From Hymenobacter siberiensis (GTDB taxonomy: Bacteria; Bacteroidota; Bacteroidia; Cytophagales; Hymenobacteraceae), in assembly GCF_018967845.1 (NCBI RefSeq), contig NZ_JAHLZZ010000001.1, positions 1,240,001 through 1,304,000 of the forward strand: a stretch of DNA of 64,000 bases. The letters are read 5' to 3'. The translations under genes and the position numbers were made by a program. This document shows positions 53,814 to 62,385 of the stretch, one piece after another. The notes beneath the pieces were generated by a model. The model was not told the origin of the DNA. It worked only from the letters and a program-made list of their open reading frames with translations, and ran no database searches. How positions within the stretch are numbered: the first letter of the stretch is position 1; each line of letters opens with the position of its first letter.

Positions 53814-54046
53814 CCCCAAAAGTACGGCCCGGTCTCACGCACCAGTATAGCTAACTTTACCGCATCAGCACTAACGTCTAAGCCACATTGCCAATAAAAT
53901 TAGCGCGATTTCATGCCTGTAATAGGCTGATTTTAAGCACAAAAATTACGCAACAAGTCTACTCAAGATACGGGATTTTGCGAATTGGTCGTGTGCATTT
54001 GCGCGGCGGCTGGCATCAGAAGGGCAAAGCCGCTCACTGCCTGCCC

Positions 54047-54925
54047 GTGCGCCCCACCACTGCCCTCCACATTCCGCAGCCCTGCCCCGAAAGCTGGGCC
54101 GCCATGTTGCCCACTGCCACCGGCCGCCACTGCACCGCCTGCGCCAAAACCGTGGTCGACTTCACCCTGAAAACCGATGCCGAAATCCTGGCCTACCTGG
54201 CCGGGGCTGCGAATGGCCGCACCTGCGGCCGTTTCGCGGCGGGGCAGCTTGAGCGGCCGTTGCAGCGCGCTGCCCCGGCTGCCCCAACGGCGCGGTGGCG
54301 GGCCTGGCTGGCGGCGGCCGTGGCGCTGTGGGCAGTGCGCGAAAGCAGCGGTATGGTGGCCCACGCGCAAACTCCCAGCGAATGGCGCGCCCGCTACTGG
54401 GGTGGCCCGGTGCCGGCTGCTTCGCCGGCCGGGAAAAAAGGAGCTGCTTTGCCAGCTACTGCTGCCCCAGTGTCCGGGCCGCTTACCATGGGCGAGCCCG
54501 CGAGCATAAGTTCCGTTCCGACGTACCCTGAATATTTGGCGCCCGCGCCCGTAATACTCCGGGGCATTGTCACTGATTTTCCCAGTAAAGAGGGCGTGCC
54601 GGGGGCCACCATCTACCTCAAAGGCACTACCATCGGGGCCAGCACCAACTATAATGGTGCGTTTGAGCTAACGGTGCCGCCGGAGCTGACGCACACGGCT
54701 AACGTGACGATTATCGTGTCATTCGTGGGCTACCTGACGCAGCAGCGCCTGCTGCCAGCGAGCGCCGCGGGCGCGCCGCAAAACTTCTGCCTGCAGGCCG
54801 ATGTGAAAGGCATGCTGGGCGAGGTCATTCTTCTTCCCCGGTCCATGCCGCCCGCGCCCTGGCACCCGCGCCGCTTCTATTATTGGGGCAAATACTGGCT
54901 CACCCGGCCCTTCCGCCGCAACTGA
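54047..54925 (+). CDS. Paralogue 1: Cys-motif membrane protein with CarboxypepD regulatory-like domain
   Basis: The protein has three parts: an N-terminal motif IPQPCPESWAAMLP...GRHCTACAKTVVDF...TCGRFAAGQL (residues about 8-65), a membrane segment (AWLAAAVALWAV) and a carboxypeptidase-regulatory-like beta-sandwich (ILRGIVTDFPSKEGVPGATIYLKGTTIGAS). The GTG at 54047 is chosen because MRPTTALHIPQPC then matches the starts of the next two paralogues. Upstream reading from 53888 crosses what may be disrupted sequence near the IS. Four Cys plus His could bind a metal. Function unknown. Confidence 0.7.
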   Translation: MRPTTALHIPQPCPESWAAMLPTATGRHCTACAKTVVDFTLKTDAEILAYLAGAANGRTCGRFAAGQLERPLQRAAPAAPTARWRAWLAAAVALWAVRESSGMVAHAQTPSEWRARYWGGPVPAASPAGKKGAALPATAAPVSGPLTMGEPASISSVPTYPEYLAPAPVILRGIVTDFPSKEGVPGATIYLKGTTIGASTNYNGAFELTVPPELTHTANVTIIVSFVGYLTQQRLLPASAAGAPQNFCLQADVKGMLGEVILLPRSMPPAPWHPRRFYYWGKYWLTRPFRRN

Positions 54926-54976
54926 CATTGGGAGCCAGCTGCCCGTTGCTCCCCCCAAAATCCCTACTTTAGCCGC

Positions 54977-55684
54977 ATGGCTATTCTCCCCAGCATCTCC
55001 ATTCCGCAGCCCTGCGCCCAGCCCTGGGCTGCCATGTCGCCCACGGCCTCCGGCCGCCACTGCGCCGCCTGCGCCACCGAAGTTGTGGATTTTACCCGCA
55101 TGAGCGACGCCGAAATCCTGGCCTTTATGGCTCGGCAGGGCGGGCGGCCGGTGTGCGCCCTGGCTCATTCGGCGCAGCTGGCTCCGTTGGCCCCGGCCAC
55201 GCGCTGGCGGCGCTGGCTGCTGGCCGGGCTCGCGCTGCTGGGCTGGCAGTCGGCTACTTCGTGCGCCACCAAGCCGCCCCAGCCGCCGCCCGTGGCCACT
55301 GCCGCTGCCCCGGCCACCGACCCGGCCATGGCCCCGGCGCGCCAGGTTATCATTCGCGGCCAGGTGCTGGACGGCGTTGGCGGCCCCGTCGTGCCCGGCG
55401 TGCGCGTGCTGATAAACGACACGCAGTTCGGCACTACCACCGACGAGAAAGGCAACTTCGAACTGATAATGGCCCGCGACTGGGCCCCCATTGCCGGGGG
55501 CAGCGTGACGCTGAAGTTTTTTGGAAACCCGTTCGACTTTCAGGAGAAAACCGTGGCGTTGGACCTGAAGGCTTCGCCCCAGCCCGCCGCGCTGGTCGTG
55601 CCCATGGAGTCGGTGCCCAACCGGGGAAAGGTGAAGGGCAAAATCCGCATGCCCGAGCCGCCCGTGGCCCCGCCGAAGGGGTAA
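54977..55684 (+). CDS. Paralogue 2: Cys-motif membrane protein with CarboxypepD regulatory-like domain
   Basis: This 235-residue protein repeats the layout: SIPQPCAQPWAAMSP...GRHCAACATEVVDF...VCALAHSAQL, a membrane segment (WLLAGLALLGWQSATSCA) and a beta-sandwich (IIRGQVLDGVGGPVVPGVRVLIND, TTTDEKGNFELIM). The final Cys after the membrane segment is reminiscent of a lipobox but is internal. ATG at 54977. Confidence 0.78.
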   Translation: MAILPSISIPQPCAQPWAAMSPTASGRHCAACATEVVDFTRMSDAEILAFMARQGGRPVCALAHSAQLAPLAPATRWRRWLLAGLALLGWQSATSCATKPPQPPPVATAAAPATDPAMAPARQVIIRGQVLDGVGGPVVPGVRVLINDTQFGTTTDEKGNFELIMARDWAPIAGGSVTLKFFGNPFDFQEKTVALDLKASPQPAALVVPMESVPNRGKVKGKIRMPEPPVAPPKG

Positions 55685-55754
55685 GGCGAAACAAACAGGC
55701 GCAAAGCAATATCCGGCGTTACTTTCCTGTTTAGCTGAAACACAGTTTGCGGCT

Positions 55755-56522
55755 ATGAAACCGACTTCGATTCTTATTCCCCAGCCATGCGCGGCAAGCT
55801 GGAGCGCAATGGTGCCGGACGGGGCAGGCCGGCATTGTGCCAGCTGCCAGAAGACAGTCGTGGACTTTAGCCAAAAAAGTACTGCGGAAGTACTGGCTTA
55901 TCTGGCGCAATCCGGCCGCGAGCATACCTGTGGCCGGTTCCGGGCCGGGCAGCTGCGCCCGGCCGGCCGGCTCCTTACCTGGCGGGCGGCACCGGGGCTG
56001 GCGTTGGCGGTAGTTGCCGTGCTGACCCTGACGCGCTGCTCGCCCAACCAGCCATCCGCCATTCCGCTAGAAAAGCCAGCTGTTGCCGTGCCGGATGGGC
56101 AGCTGGTGCGGGGCCGGGTGCTAGACCAGGAATCCCGCAAGCCTCTGGCAGGAGCAATCATTATTTGTGAAGCCGATACGCTGTGCCAGACCCATACGGC
56201 GGCCGACGGTTCGTTTGCCTTCGTCGTCCCGCATCGTTTTGCCAGCAGCAAGTTGATTGCCGGCCTGGCCGAGCCAGCTGCTGCGCAGGGCCAGGATGAA
56301 GAATGGCAGATGCCTTACGTCCCGCATTTCTTCGCGGCCGGCCCCGATGTGACGGTGCTGCTCCGGCGCCCTCCGATGATACTCGGGCAAACCCGCCTGG
56401 AACCCGACGAAACATTCAGCCCGGCAATCCGGCAATACCTGGGGCGCGAAGGGGCTGCTCCGCCACCACCGAAAATCACGACCATAAAATTTACGCCGCC
56501 AACTGGCAGCTCAAGGGACTAA
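55755..56522 (+). CDS. Paralogue 3: Cys-motif membrane protein with CarboxypepD regulatory-like domain
   Basis: This 255-residue protein begins ILIPQPCAASWSAMVP...GRHCASCQKTVVDF...TCGRFRAGQL, has a membrane segment (GLALAVVAVLTLTRCS) and a regulatory-like domain (LVRGRVLDQESRKPLAGAIIICEAD, AADGSFAFVV). Its C-terminal tail diverges from the other two. ATG at 55755. Confidence 0.78.
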   Translation: MKPTSILIPQPCAASWSAMVPDGAGRHCASCQKTVVDFSQKSTAEVLAYLAQSGREHTCGRFRAGQLRPAGRLLTWRAAPGLALAVVAVLTLTRCSPNQPSAIPLEKPAVAVPDGQLVRGRVLDQESRKPLAGAIIICEADTLCQTHTAADGSFAFVVPHRFASSKLIAGLAEPAAAQGQDEEWQMPYVPHFFAAGPDVTVLLRRPPMILGQTRLEPDETFSPAIRQYLGREGAAPPPPKITTIKFTPPTGSSRD

Positions 56523-56563
56523 ATTACCAAACCTTTTGGCCCCGAAAACCCTTTTGACAGGGT

Positions 56564-57628
56564 ATGAAAGTTTTGCGTTTTGTCCTTATCTGGCTGTTGG
56601 CTACTGCCTGCGCCGCGCCCCGCCCCACTACTCGCTTCAACCCCACTGCTACCCGTGCCGAGCTGCCCCACGAGGAGGCCGTGCACCCCAAAAACTCGCT
56701 GGAATGGTGGTATCTCACCGGCCACCTGCGCGACCAGGCCACCGGCGAAGAGTTCGGCGTAGAGTACGTTTTCTTCCACTTCAACCTGAAAGACGGCCGG
56801 CAGGACTGGCAGATGGTGAACGTGGCCCTGACCGACCCGCAAGGCCAGAAATTCCACTTCGACTACAAGCTGGGCAAGCTGCCCGTGCTACTCACCGACT
56901 CGCTGCCGCTGCGGCTGCGCGAGCACCAGCGCGGCGAAACCTGGAAATTTGACGGGCAGGAGGGAGCCTATCACCTGCAGGCCGCCCTCACCGGCAAGGC
57001 CAATGCCGGCTACGCCCTCGACCTCACCACCAAACCCACGCGCGATGTGGTGCTGCACAGCGGCACCGGCTACGAAAACTACGGCAACGGCATCATGGCC
57101 GGCTACTATTCCTTCCCGCGCCTGGCCACCACCGGCACCCTCACCGTGGCCGGTAAAACCCGCCAGGTAACCGGCGAACTGTGGTATGACCGGCAGTGGA
57201 ACTGCACCAGCATCGTGGACAAAAACGTGGGCTGGGACTGGCTCAGCATTCAGCTCGACCAGCCCCAGGAGGAGTTCATGCTGAACACCCTGCGCAACTC
57301 TGCCACTGGCAAAAACCTCAACAACGGCACCTTTAGCGCCGCTACCGGCCCCAGCGTGCACCTCTCCGGCTCCGATTTTCAGCTCACGCCCCTCACGTAC
57401 TGGACCAGCCCGAAATCGAAAAAGAAGTACCCCGCCACTTGGCGCGTGCAGGTGCCCGCTCAGGGCTACGACCTCACCGTGGAGCCGCTGGTGCCCCAGC
57501 AGGAGCTGGCGCTGCGGTTTTTTCACGCCTTCACCATGTATTACTGGGAGGGCATGTGCCGTGTAACCGGTACCCACAACGGCCAGCCCGTAACGGGCAA
57601 GGCGTACGTGGAAATCACCAATCGGTAA
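56564..57628 (+). CDS. Lipocalin-like/AttH-type secreted hydrolase
   Basis: This 354-residue protein has a lipoprotein-like signal (VLIWLLATACAAP; Cys as lipobox) and the paired lipocalin-like domains of the carotenoid 1,2-hydratase (CrtC)/AttH family: PKNSLEWWYLTGHLRD, GVEYVFFHFNLKD, and VTGELWYDRQWNC, then WDWLSIQLD. Function in most AttH-type members is not known. ATG at 56564. Confidence 0.85.
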   Translation: MKVLRFVLIWLLATACAAPRPTTRFNPTATRAELPHEEAVHPKNSLEWWYLTGHLRDQATGEEFGVEYVFFHFNLKDGRQDWQMVNVALTDPQGQKFHFDYKLGKLPVLLTDSLPLRLREHQRGETWKFDGQEGAYHLQAALTGKANAGYALDLTTKPTRDVVLHSGTGYENYGNGIMAGYYSFPRLATTGTLTVAGKTRQVTGELWYDRQWNCTSIVDKNVGWDWLSIQLDQPQEEFMLNTLRNSATGKNLNNGTFSAATGPSVHLSGSDFQLTPLTYWTSPKSKKKYPATWRVQVPAQGYDLTVEPLVPQQELALRFFHAFTMYYWEGMCRVTGTHNGQPVTGKAYVEITNR

Positions 57629-57640
57629 TTTCATTTATCG

Positions 57641-57706
57641 ATTAACATTTAACAGTACGTCCAAAGGCGCAACATGCGCCATCAGAAAGACTGTTAAATG
57701 TTAAAT
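57641..57706. terminator. Inverted repeat between the converging lipocalin-like and kinase genes
   Basis: ATTAACATTTAACAG (57641-57655) pairs with CTGTTAAATGTTAAAT (57691-57706), with a small inner hairpin GGCGC...GCGCC. AT-rich arms differ from the GC-rich repeats elsewhere. Confidence 0.7.
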
Positions 57707-57712
57707 GAAAAA

Positions 57713-58918
57713 TCACTGATTCAGCACTACCCGGAACGTGGTGCCGCGCCCCGGCTCGCTCCATTTCACAAAGAGCCGGCCTTCGTGGTAGTTCTCGATG
57801 ATGCGCTTGGCCAGGGCCAGGCCCAAGCCCCAGCCGCGCTTTTTGGTGGTGAAACCGGGCATAAACACGCTTTCGAGCTTGTTTTTGGGGATGCCCTTGC
57901 CGGTGTCGGTGATGTCGATGGCCACCTGGCGGGGCGGGGTGCCGCGCCGGTACCAGGTGCGGCGGGTACGCACGCGCCGCAGGTGCAGCGTGATGGAGCC
58001 GCGCCCTTCCATGGCATCCACCGCGTTTTTGCAGATATTTTCGATGACCCAGTCGAACAGCGGCACGTTGATGCGGGCGGGCGTGTCCATCGGCAGGTCC
58101 GACTCAATCTTGAAGATGACCTTCTTCGACACCCGGCTTTGCAGGTATTCGATGGCGTTGCGGGTGGTCTGGAACAGGTTTTCGTCCTTGAGCACCGGCA
58201 CCGAGCCGATGTTGGAGAAGCGCTCCGTAATGATTTCGAGCCGCCGGATATCCTTGCCCAGCTCTTCCACAATGGGCTCGTCTTTGAAGCGGTCGGAGTC
58301 GCGCAGGTAGTTCTGCCAGCCCACCAGGCTGCTGAGCGGCGTGCCCAGCTGGTGGGCTGTTTCCTTGGCCAAGCCCACCCACACGCGGTTTTGCTCGGCC
58401 CGGCGCGAGGAGCTGAACGCGAAATACGCGATGACGGCCAGGCAGCCAATAACCACCAGTTGCACCAGCGGGTAGGTACGCAGCTGCCGCAGCAGCTCCG
58501 AGTCGCGGTAAAAAATGTAGTTCACCTGCCCCGCCCCAAATTTCACGATGATGGGCGGGTGCTGCTGTTTCATCAGCAGCAGCTCGCTGCCGAGCAGCGT
58601 CACCGAATCGGCCGGGGAGAGGTGGGCCGGCATGCTGATATTTTTGGCGTTGGTGATGTCCTTGCCGTCGCTGCTGAGAATGACCGGAATGGTCGTATTG
58701 TTGCTGATTATCTCGTTGAAAACAAAGGTATTGGTTTCAGCTTCGGAATTGATAATGTATTGCAGTGCCTTGGCATACAGCTGAATCTGCTGCTGCTCCC
58801 GCTGCGACACGCGCTGCACCAGCCAATTGGTATAGATGACGGTGGCCGCCCCGATGAGCAGCGCCAGCACGGCTATCAGAATTTTGATGCGGGTTTTTTG
58901 ACTGTATATCGGAATCAT
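57713..58918 (-). CDS. Membrane sensor histidine kinase
   Basis: This 401-residue kinase has two membrane segments (ILIAVLALLIGAATVIY and LVQLVVIGCLAVIAYFAF) flanking a sensor region of about 140 residues, the H-box AKETAHQLGTPLSSLVGW, N-box VIENICKNAVDAMEG and G-boxes DTGKGIP and WGLGLALAKRI. No response regulator gene is adjacent. ATG at 58918. Confidence 0.92.
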   Translation of the reverse strand: MIPIYSQKTRIKILIAVLALLIGAATVIYTNWLVQRVSQREQQQIQLYAKALQYIINSEAETNTFVFNEIISNNTTIPVILSSDGKDITNAKNISMPAHLSPADSVTLLGSELLLMKQQHPPIIVKFGAGQVNYIFYRDSELLRQLRTYPLVQLVVIGCLAVIAYFAFSSSRRAEQNRVWVGLAKETAHQLGTPLSSLVGWQNYLRDSDRFKDEPIVEELGKDIRRLEIITERFSNIGSVPVLKDENLFQTTRNAIEYLQSRVSKKVIFKIESDLPMDTPARINVPLFDWVIENICKNAVDAMEGRGSITLHLRRVRTRRTWYRRGTPPRQVAIDITDTGKGIPKNKLESVFMPGFTTKKRGWGLGLALAKRIIENYHEGRLFVKWSEPGRGTTFRVVLNQ

Positions 58919-58965
58919 GAAAGCGGTAATGTAGCAACGACAAAGAACGTCGGGCTGAACAAAAA

Positions 58966-59077
58966 GAACGTCATGCCGAGCGCAGCCGAGGCATCTCGCG
59001 TGGGGTAGTAATCATACCGTTGTCACGATTGATTTACTTCGGCACGCGAGATGCCTCGGCTGCGCTCGGCATGACGT
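58966..59077. repeat. TCATGC-type intergenic inverted repeat, copy 9
   Basis: GAACGTCATGCCGAGCGCAG with GAGGCATCTCGCG pairs with CGCGAGATGCCTC and CTGCGCTCGGCATGACGT. Loop about 40 bp. It lies between the dus gene and the kinase gene. Confidence 0.9.
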
Positions 59078-59094
59078 CCAGAATAGCAAGTGTC

Positions 59095-60084
59095 TTACCC
59101 CACCAGCACGGCGTCGCTGCTGGCTATTTCCTGCAAAATCTCCAGCACATCGGCGGGGGTTTCGGCATTCACCAGGCTTGTGCGCCAGGCTTTGGCCCCC
59201 TCCAGGCCCCGGAAATAGTGGGCGTAGTGGCGGCGCATCTCGAAGATGCCCACCTTCGGCCCCTTCCACTCGATGCTGCGGTCGAAGTGCATCTGGCAGG
59301 CGGCCACGCGCTCTTCGAGCGTGGGCGGGGCCAGCAGCTGGCCGGTGGCCACGTAGTGCTTCACCTCCCGGAAAATCCACGGATAGCCGATGCTGGCCCG
59401 GCCAATCATCACGCCATCCACGCCGTAGCGGTTTTTATACTCCACGGCTTTTTCGGGCGAGGTAATGTCGCCGTTGCCGAAAATGGGGATTTTGATGCGC
59501 GGGTTATTTTTGATGCTGGCGATGAGGCGCCAGTCGGCATCGCCCTTGTAGAGCTGGGCGCGGGTGCGGCCGTGCACGGTGAGGGCAGCAATGCCGATGT
59601 CCTGCAGGCGCTCGGCCACTTCCTCCACGTTTTTGGTGCCTTCGTCCCAGCCCAGGCGGGTTTTCACGGTCACGGGCAGGTGAGTGTGGCGGATTACGGC
59701 GGCCGTCATGGCCACCATCTTGGGAATGTCCTGGAGCAGGGCCGCGCCCGCGCCCCGGCAGGCCACCTGCTTCACCGGGCAGCCGTAGTTGATGTCAATC
59801 AAATCGGGCCCGGCCTCGGTGCTGATGGCCGCGCACTCGCCCATCGTCTCCACATCGGAGCCGAAGAGCTGGATGCCGATGGGCCGCTCATAATCAAAGA
59901 TATCCAGCTTCTTGCGGCTCTTGGCCGCCGCCCGAATCAGGCCTTCCGAGGAGATGAATTCGGTGTACATGAGGTCGGCTCCGTTGGCCTTGCACACGGC
60001 GCGGAAGGGCGGGTCGCTCACGTCTTCCATGGGCGCGAGCAGGAGCGGGAAATCGGGAAGCTGGATGTTGCCTATGTTGACCAC
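59095..60084 (-). CDS. dusB: tRNA-dihydrouridine synthase DusB-type
   Basis: This 329-residue FMN enzyme reduces uridine to dihydrouridine in tRNA. Marks are LLLAPMEDVSDPPFRAVCK, DLIDINYGCPVKQVACRGAGAALL (active Cys), VTVKTRLGWDEG, LTVHGRTRAQLYKG, IPIFGNGDI and VDGVMIGRASIGYPWIF. The start is GTG at 60084. Confidence 0.93.
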   Translation of the reverse strand: MVNIGNIQLPDFPLLLAPMEDVSDPPFRAVCKANGADLMYTEFISSEGLIRAAAKSRKKLDIFDYERPIGIQLFGSDVETMGECAAISTEAGPDLIDINYGCPVKQVACRGAGAALLQDIPKMVAMTAAVIRHTHLPVTVKTRLGWDEGTKNVEEVAERLQDIGIAALTVHGRTRAQLYKGDADWRLIASIKNNPRIKIPIFGNGDITSPEKAVEYKNRYGVDGVMIGRASIGYPWIFREVKHYVATGQLLAPPTLEERVAACQMHFDRSIEWKGPKVGIFEMRRHYAHYFRGLEGAKAWRTSLVNAETPADVLEILQEIASSDAVLVG

Positions 60085-60138
60085 GGGAATACTGGGGTTA
60101 TAAGGAGGCGTTAGTAGTGCCAGAACGGTAGCGTGTGA

Positions 60139-60242
60139 CCGTCATGCAGAGCGCAGCGAAGCATCTTTGCCTCGATAGTAAATCCTTTCGATTGGATTAC
60201 TTACTGCGGGCAAGATGCTTCGCTGCGCTCTGCATGACGTTC
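60139..60242. repeat. TCATGC-type intergenic inverted repeat, copy 10
   Basis: CCGTCATGCAGAGCGCAGC with GAAGCATCTTGC-like sequence pairs with GCAAGATGCTTC and GCTGCGCTCTGCATGACGTT. It lies in the divergent space between dus and the CPBP gene. Confidence 0.88.
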
Positions 60243-60315
60243 CTTTGTCTTCGTTCAATTAAGCCTAAGTTAAAAACTGCGGTAAATTTACGCCCTTCTC
60301 AACTTGTACCCCGCT

Positions 60316-61296
60316 ATGAAAGGTTTCCTGCCCCGCACGCTGCACCCCGGTCTACAGATACTGGTGCTAATGGCCATGCTGGTGGCGGGGGGCTGCGTGG
60401 GCTACGCCATCATCTTCGCCTGGGCGCAGTGGGGCTTCGGGATGTCGGTGCTTGAAATCCAGCAGGTGGCGCAGGCCCCGGCAGCCTCCCCGCAGGGTTG
60501 GAGCCTGCTGATGATGATGCAGGGCGTGCTGCTGTTTGTGGCTGGCACGGGCGGGGCGCTGGGGCTGGCCTCGGCGCTGGGCTACGGCTGGGCCGAGTAT
60601 TTCAGCCCGCGCCGGCTGGGGGCGGCGGGATGGCTGCTGGTGGTGGCGGGGCTCATTATCGTCACGCTGCCGTTCATGTCCACCATCATTGCCTGGAACG
60701 CGGGCGCGCATTTCCCGGCCGCACTGCACGATTTTGAGGTGTGGGCGCGGACCAGTGAGGACAAAGCCGCCGTGCTCACCAAGTTCCTGACGAATTTCAA
60801 CTCGCCCGCGCGGTTCTGGGTGGGGGTGCTGGTGATTGGGCTGGTGCCGGCTGTGGCCGAGGAGCTGGTGTTTCGGGGTGTGATTCAGAAAAACCTGGTG
60901 CGCTGGTTTTCGCCGCATGTGGGCGTGTGGCTGGGGGCGGCCATTTTTTCGGCCATTCACATGCAGTTTTTTGGGTTTGTGCCGCGCTTCGTGCTGGGGC
61001 TGGTGCTGGGGTACTTGTACCTCTGGAGCGGCAATATCCTGGTGAGCATGGCCGCGCACTTCACCCAAAATGCCTTCCAGCTCGTCCTGCTTTACCTGGC
61101 CCAGCGTGGCCAGTTCGGCTGGGGCTTCGACCCCGATTCTTCCGATGCCCTGCCCTGGGCGCTAGCCATTCCGTCGGTGCTGCTCTCGGCTGGGCTGCTC
61201 TATGTCCTACACCGGCACTTTACGGCCCCGGCTGCGCCCACCGCCATGCTCACCCTCAGCAGCGAGGGCGTGGCCGTGCGCGGTGGCGACGCATAA
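60316..61296 (+). CDS. CPBP-family intramembrane glutamic protease
   Basis: This 326-residue membrane protein has about eight segments. The catalytic motifs are VAEELVFRGVIQ (Glu-Glu and Arg), FSAIHMQF (His) and HFTQNAFQ (His, Asn), matching the CPBP/Rce1 family. ATG at 60316. Its last codons and stop lie within the left arm of an inverted repeat (61291-61306). Confidence 0.9.
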   Translation: MKGFLPRTLHPGLQILVLMAMLVAGGCVGYAIIFAWAQWGFGMSVLEIQQVAQAPAASPQGWSLLMMMQGVLLFVAGTGGALGLASALGYGWAEYFSPRRLGAAGWLLVVAGLIIVTLPFMSTIIAWNAGAHFPAALHDFEVWARTSEDKAAVLTKFLTNFNSPARFWVGVLVIGLVPAVAEELVFRGVIQKNLVRWFSPHVGVWLGAAIFSAIHMQFFGFVPRFVLGLVLGYLYLWSGNILVSMAAHFTQNAFQLVLLYLAQRGQFGWGFDPDSSDALPWALAIPSVLLSAGLLYVLHRHFTAPAAPTAMLTLSSEGVAVRGGDA

Positions 61297-61392
61297 TTGC
61301 GTCTCGGCGTTAAACGGCTTGCGTTGAACGACCGGAACTGTGCTGCTTCGCTCAAAATAAACAACATCAGCAACGACGAGACGCAATTATGC
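61291..61392. repeat. Inverted repeat spanning the CPBP/cdsA junction
   Basis: GCATAATTGCGTCTCG (61291-61306) is the exact reverse complement of CGAGACGCAATTATGC (61377-61392). The left arm contains the TAA of the CPBP gene. The element explains the odd N-terminal frame of the next gene. Confidence 0.8.
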
Positions 61393-61413
61393 CTCTCTAC
61401 ATCCCTTTCCAAC

Positions 61414-62385
61414 TTGCCTGACTCTACGCCTCCGAATACCTCCATTACCCCCGAAAAAACCGGTCCCAGCAACCTGCGCCTGCGCGTTATCTACGGCCTC
61501 ATCGGGGCGGCCATGCTGCTGGGCAGTGTCTGGTTCAGCCCCTGGACGTTCGGGTTGTTCTTCGCCGCCGTGCAGGCCGTAATGCTGTGGGAGTTTTACC
61601 GCATGATGCGGGCGGGCGGCAGTAAACCCATTGTATGGATGGGCCTGCTAATGGGGTTGCTGATTTATGTGTACATCTACGGGCTAGGCGCTGTTAATGA
61701 TTATTTCAACTTGCCGAGTGGAGGCTATACCATTTACCCACCGTTAGGAGAAGAAAGCCCTTTTGATAGAAATACTTTTTTGCTATCAACACTCCCAAAA
61801 ATTTATACTGGAATTAGTGTAGCCGCATTGGCCGCAATGGTAGGGCTTGTTTTGTATGAGATTTTAAGGTGGCCGAATGGGGGTAAACCTTTTGATAATA
61901 TTTCTGCCACTTATGGCGGACTATTTTATGTGGGCCTGCCGATGAGCTTTTTGAGCCAGATAGCCTTTTCAAGTGGCCACTACGACTACCGCCGCATCTT
62001 CGCCCTGCTTTTCCTCATCTGGGCTTCCGACATCGGCGCGTATGCCGCCGGCAAAACGTTCGGCAAGCACAAAATGGCCCCCCAAATCTCACCCGGCAAA
62101 ACCTGGGAAGGCTGGGCCGGCGGCTTCGTGCTCACGTTGGTGGTGGGCTGGGCGTTGGGTTTTATGCTGCCCGATATGCCGCTTACGCATCGCCTCGTGG
62201 CGGCCGGCGTGGTGGCGGTATTCGCGCCGCTGGGCGACTTGGCCGAGTCCATGCTCAAGCGCAGCGTGGGGGTGAAGGACTCGGGCAGCATCCTGCCCGG
62301 CCACGGCGGGTTGTTGGATAGGTTCGATGCGTTTCTGCTGGTGCTGCCGGTGCTGGCGCTGCTGCAGCTGCTGGCGGGGTTGTAG
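61414..62385 (+). CDS. cdsA: Phosphatidate cytidylyltransferase CdsA
   Basis: This protein of about 323 residues makes CDP-diacylglycerol in the membrane. The family signature is near the C-terminus: LGDLAESMLKRSVGVKDSGSILPGHGGLLDRFDA (residues about 275-308). ASDIGAYAAGKTFGKHKMAPQISPGKTWEG is the second conserved block. The frame is open back to 61297 across a repeat; TTG at 61414 is chosen, but the start is uncertain. The middle part (about 61690-61970, coding for NDYFNLPSGGYTIYPPLG and onward) is visibly AT-richer than both flanks. Confidence 0.9.
   Translation: MPDSTPPNTSITPEKTGPSNLRLRVIYGLIGAAMLLGSVWFSPWTFGLFFAAVQAVMLWEFYRMMRAGGSKPIVWMGLLMGLLIYVYIYGLGAVNDYFNLPSGGYTIYPPLGEESPFDRNTFLLSTLPKIYTGISVAALAAMVGLVLYEILRWPNGGKPFDNISATYGGLFYVGLPMSFLSQIAFSSGHYDYRRIFALLFLIWASDIGAYAAGKTFGKHKMAPQISPGKTWEGWAGGFVLTLVVGWALGFMLPDMPLTHRLVAAGVVAVFAPLGDLAESMLKRSVGVKDSGSILPGHGGLLDRFDAFLLVLPVLALLQLLAGL

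Larger units (their letters stand above)
52863..53868 (-). mobile_element. IS5-type insertion sequence
   Basis: An element of about 1 kb encloses two overlapping transposase frames. Ends are imperfect inverted repeats: ATGCGGCTTAATTAGC at 52866-52881 and, on the other strand, ATGCGGTAAAGTTAGC at about 53848-53863 (three or four mismatches). A clear target duplication was not found. The right end lies about 180 bp before the first of three paralogous genes. Confidence 0.75.
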
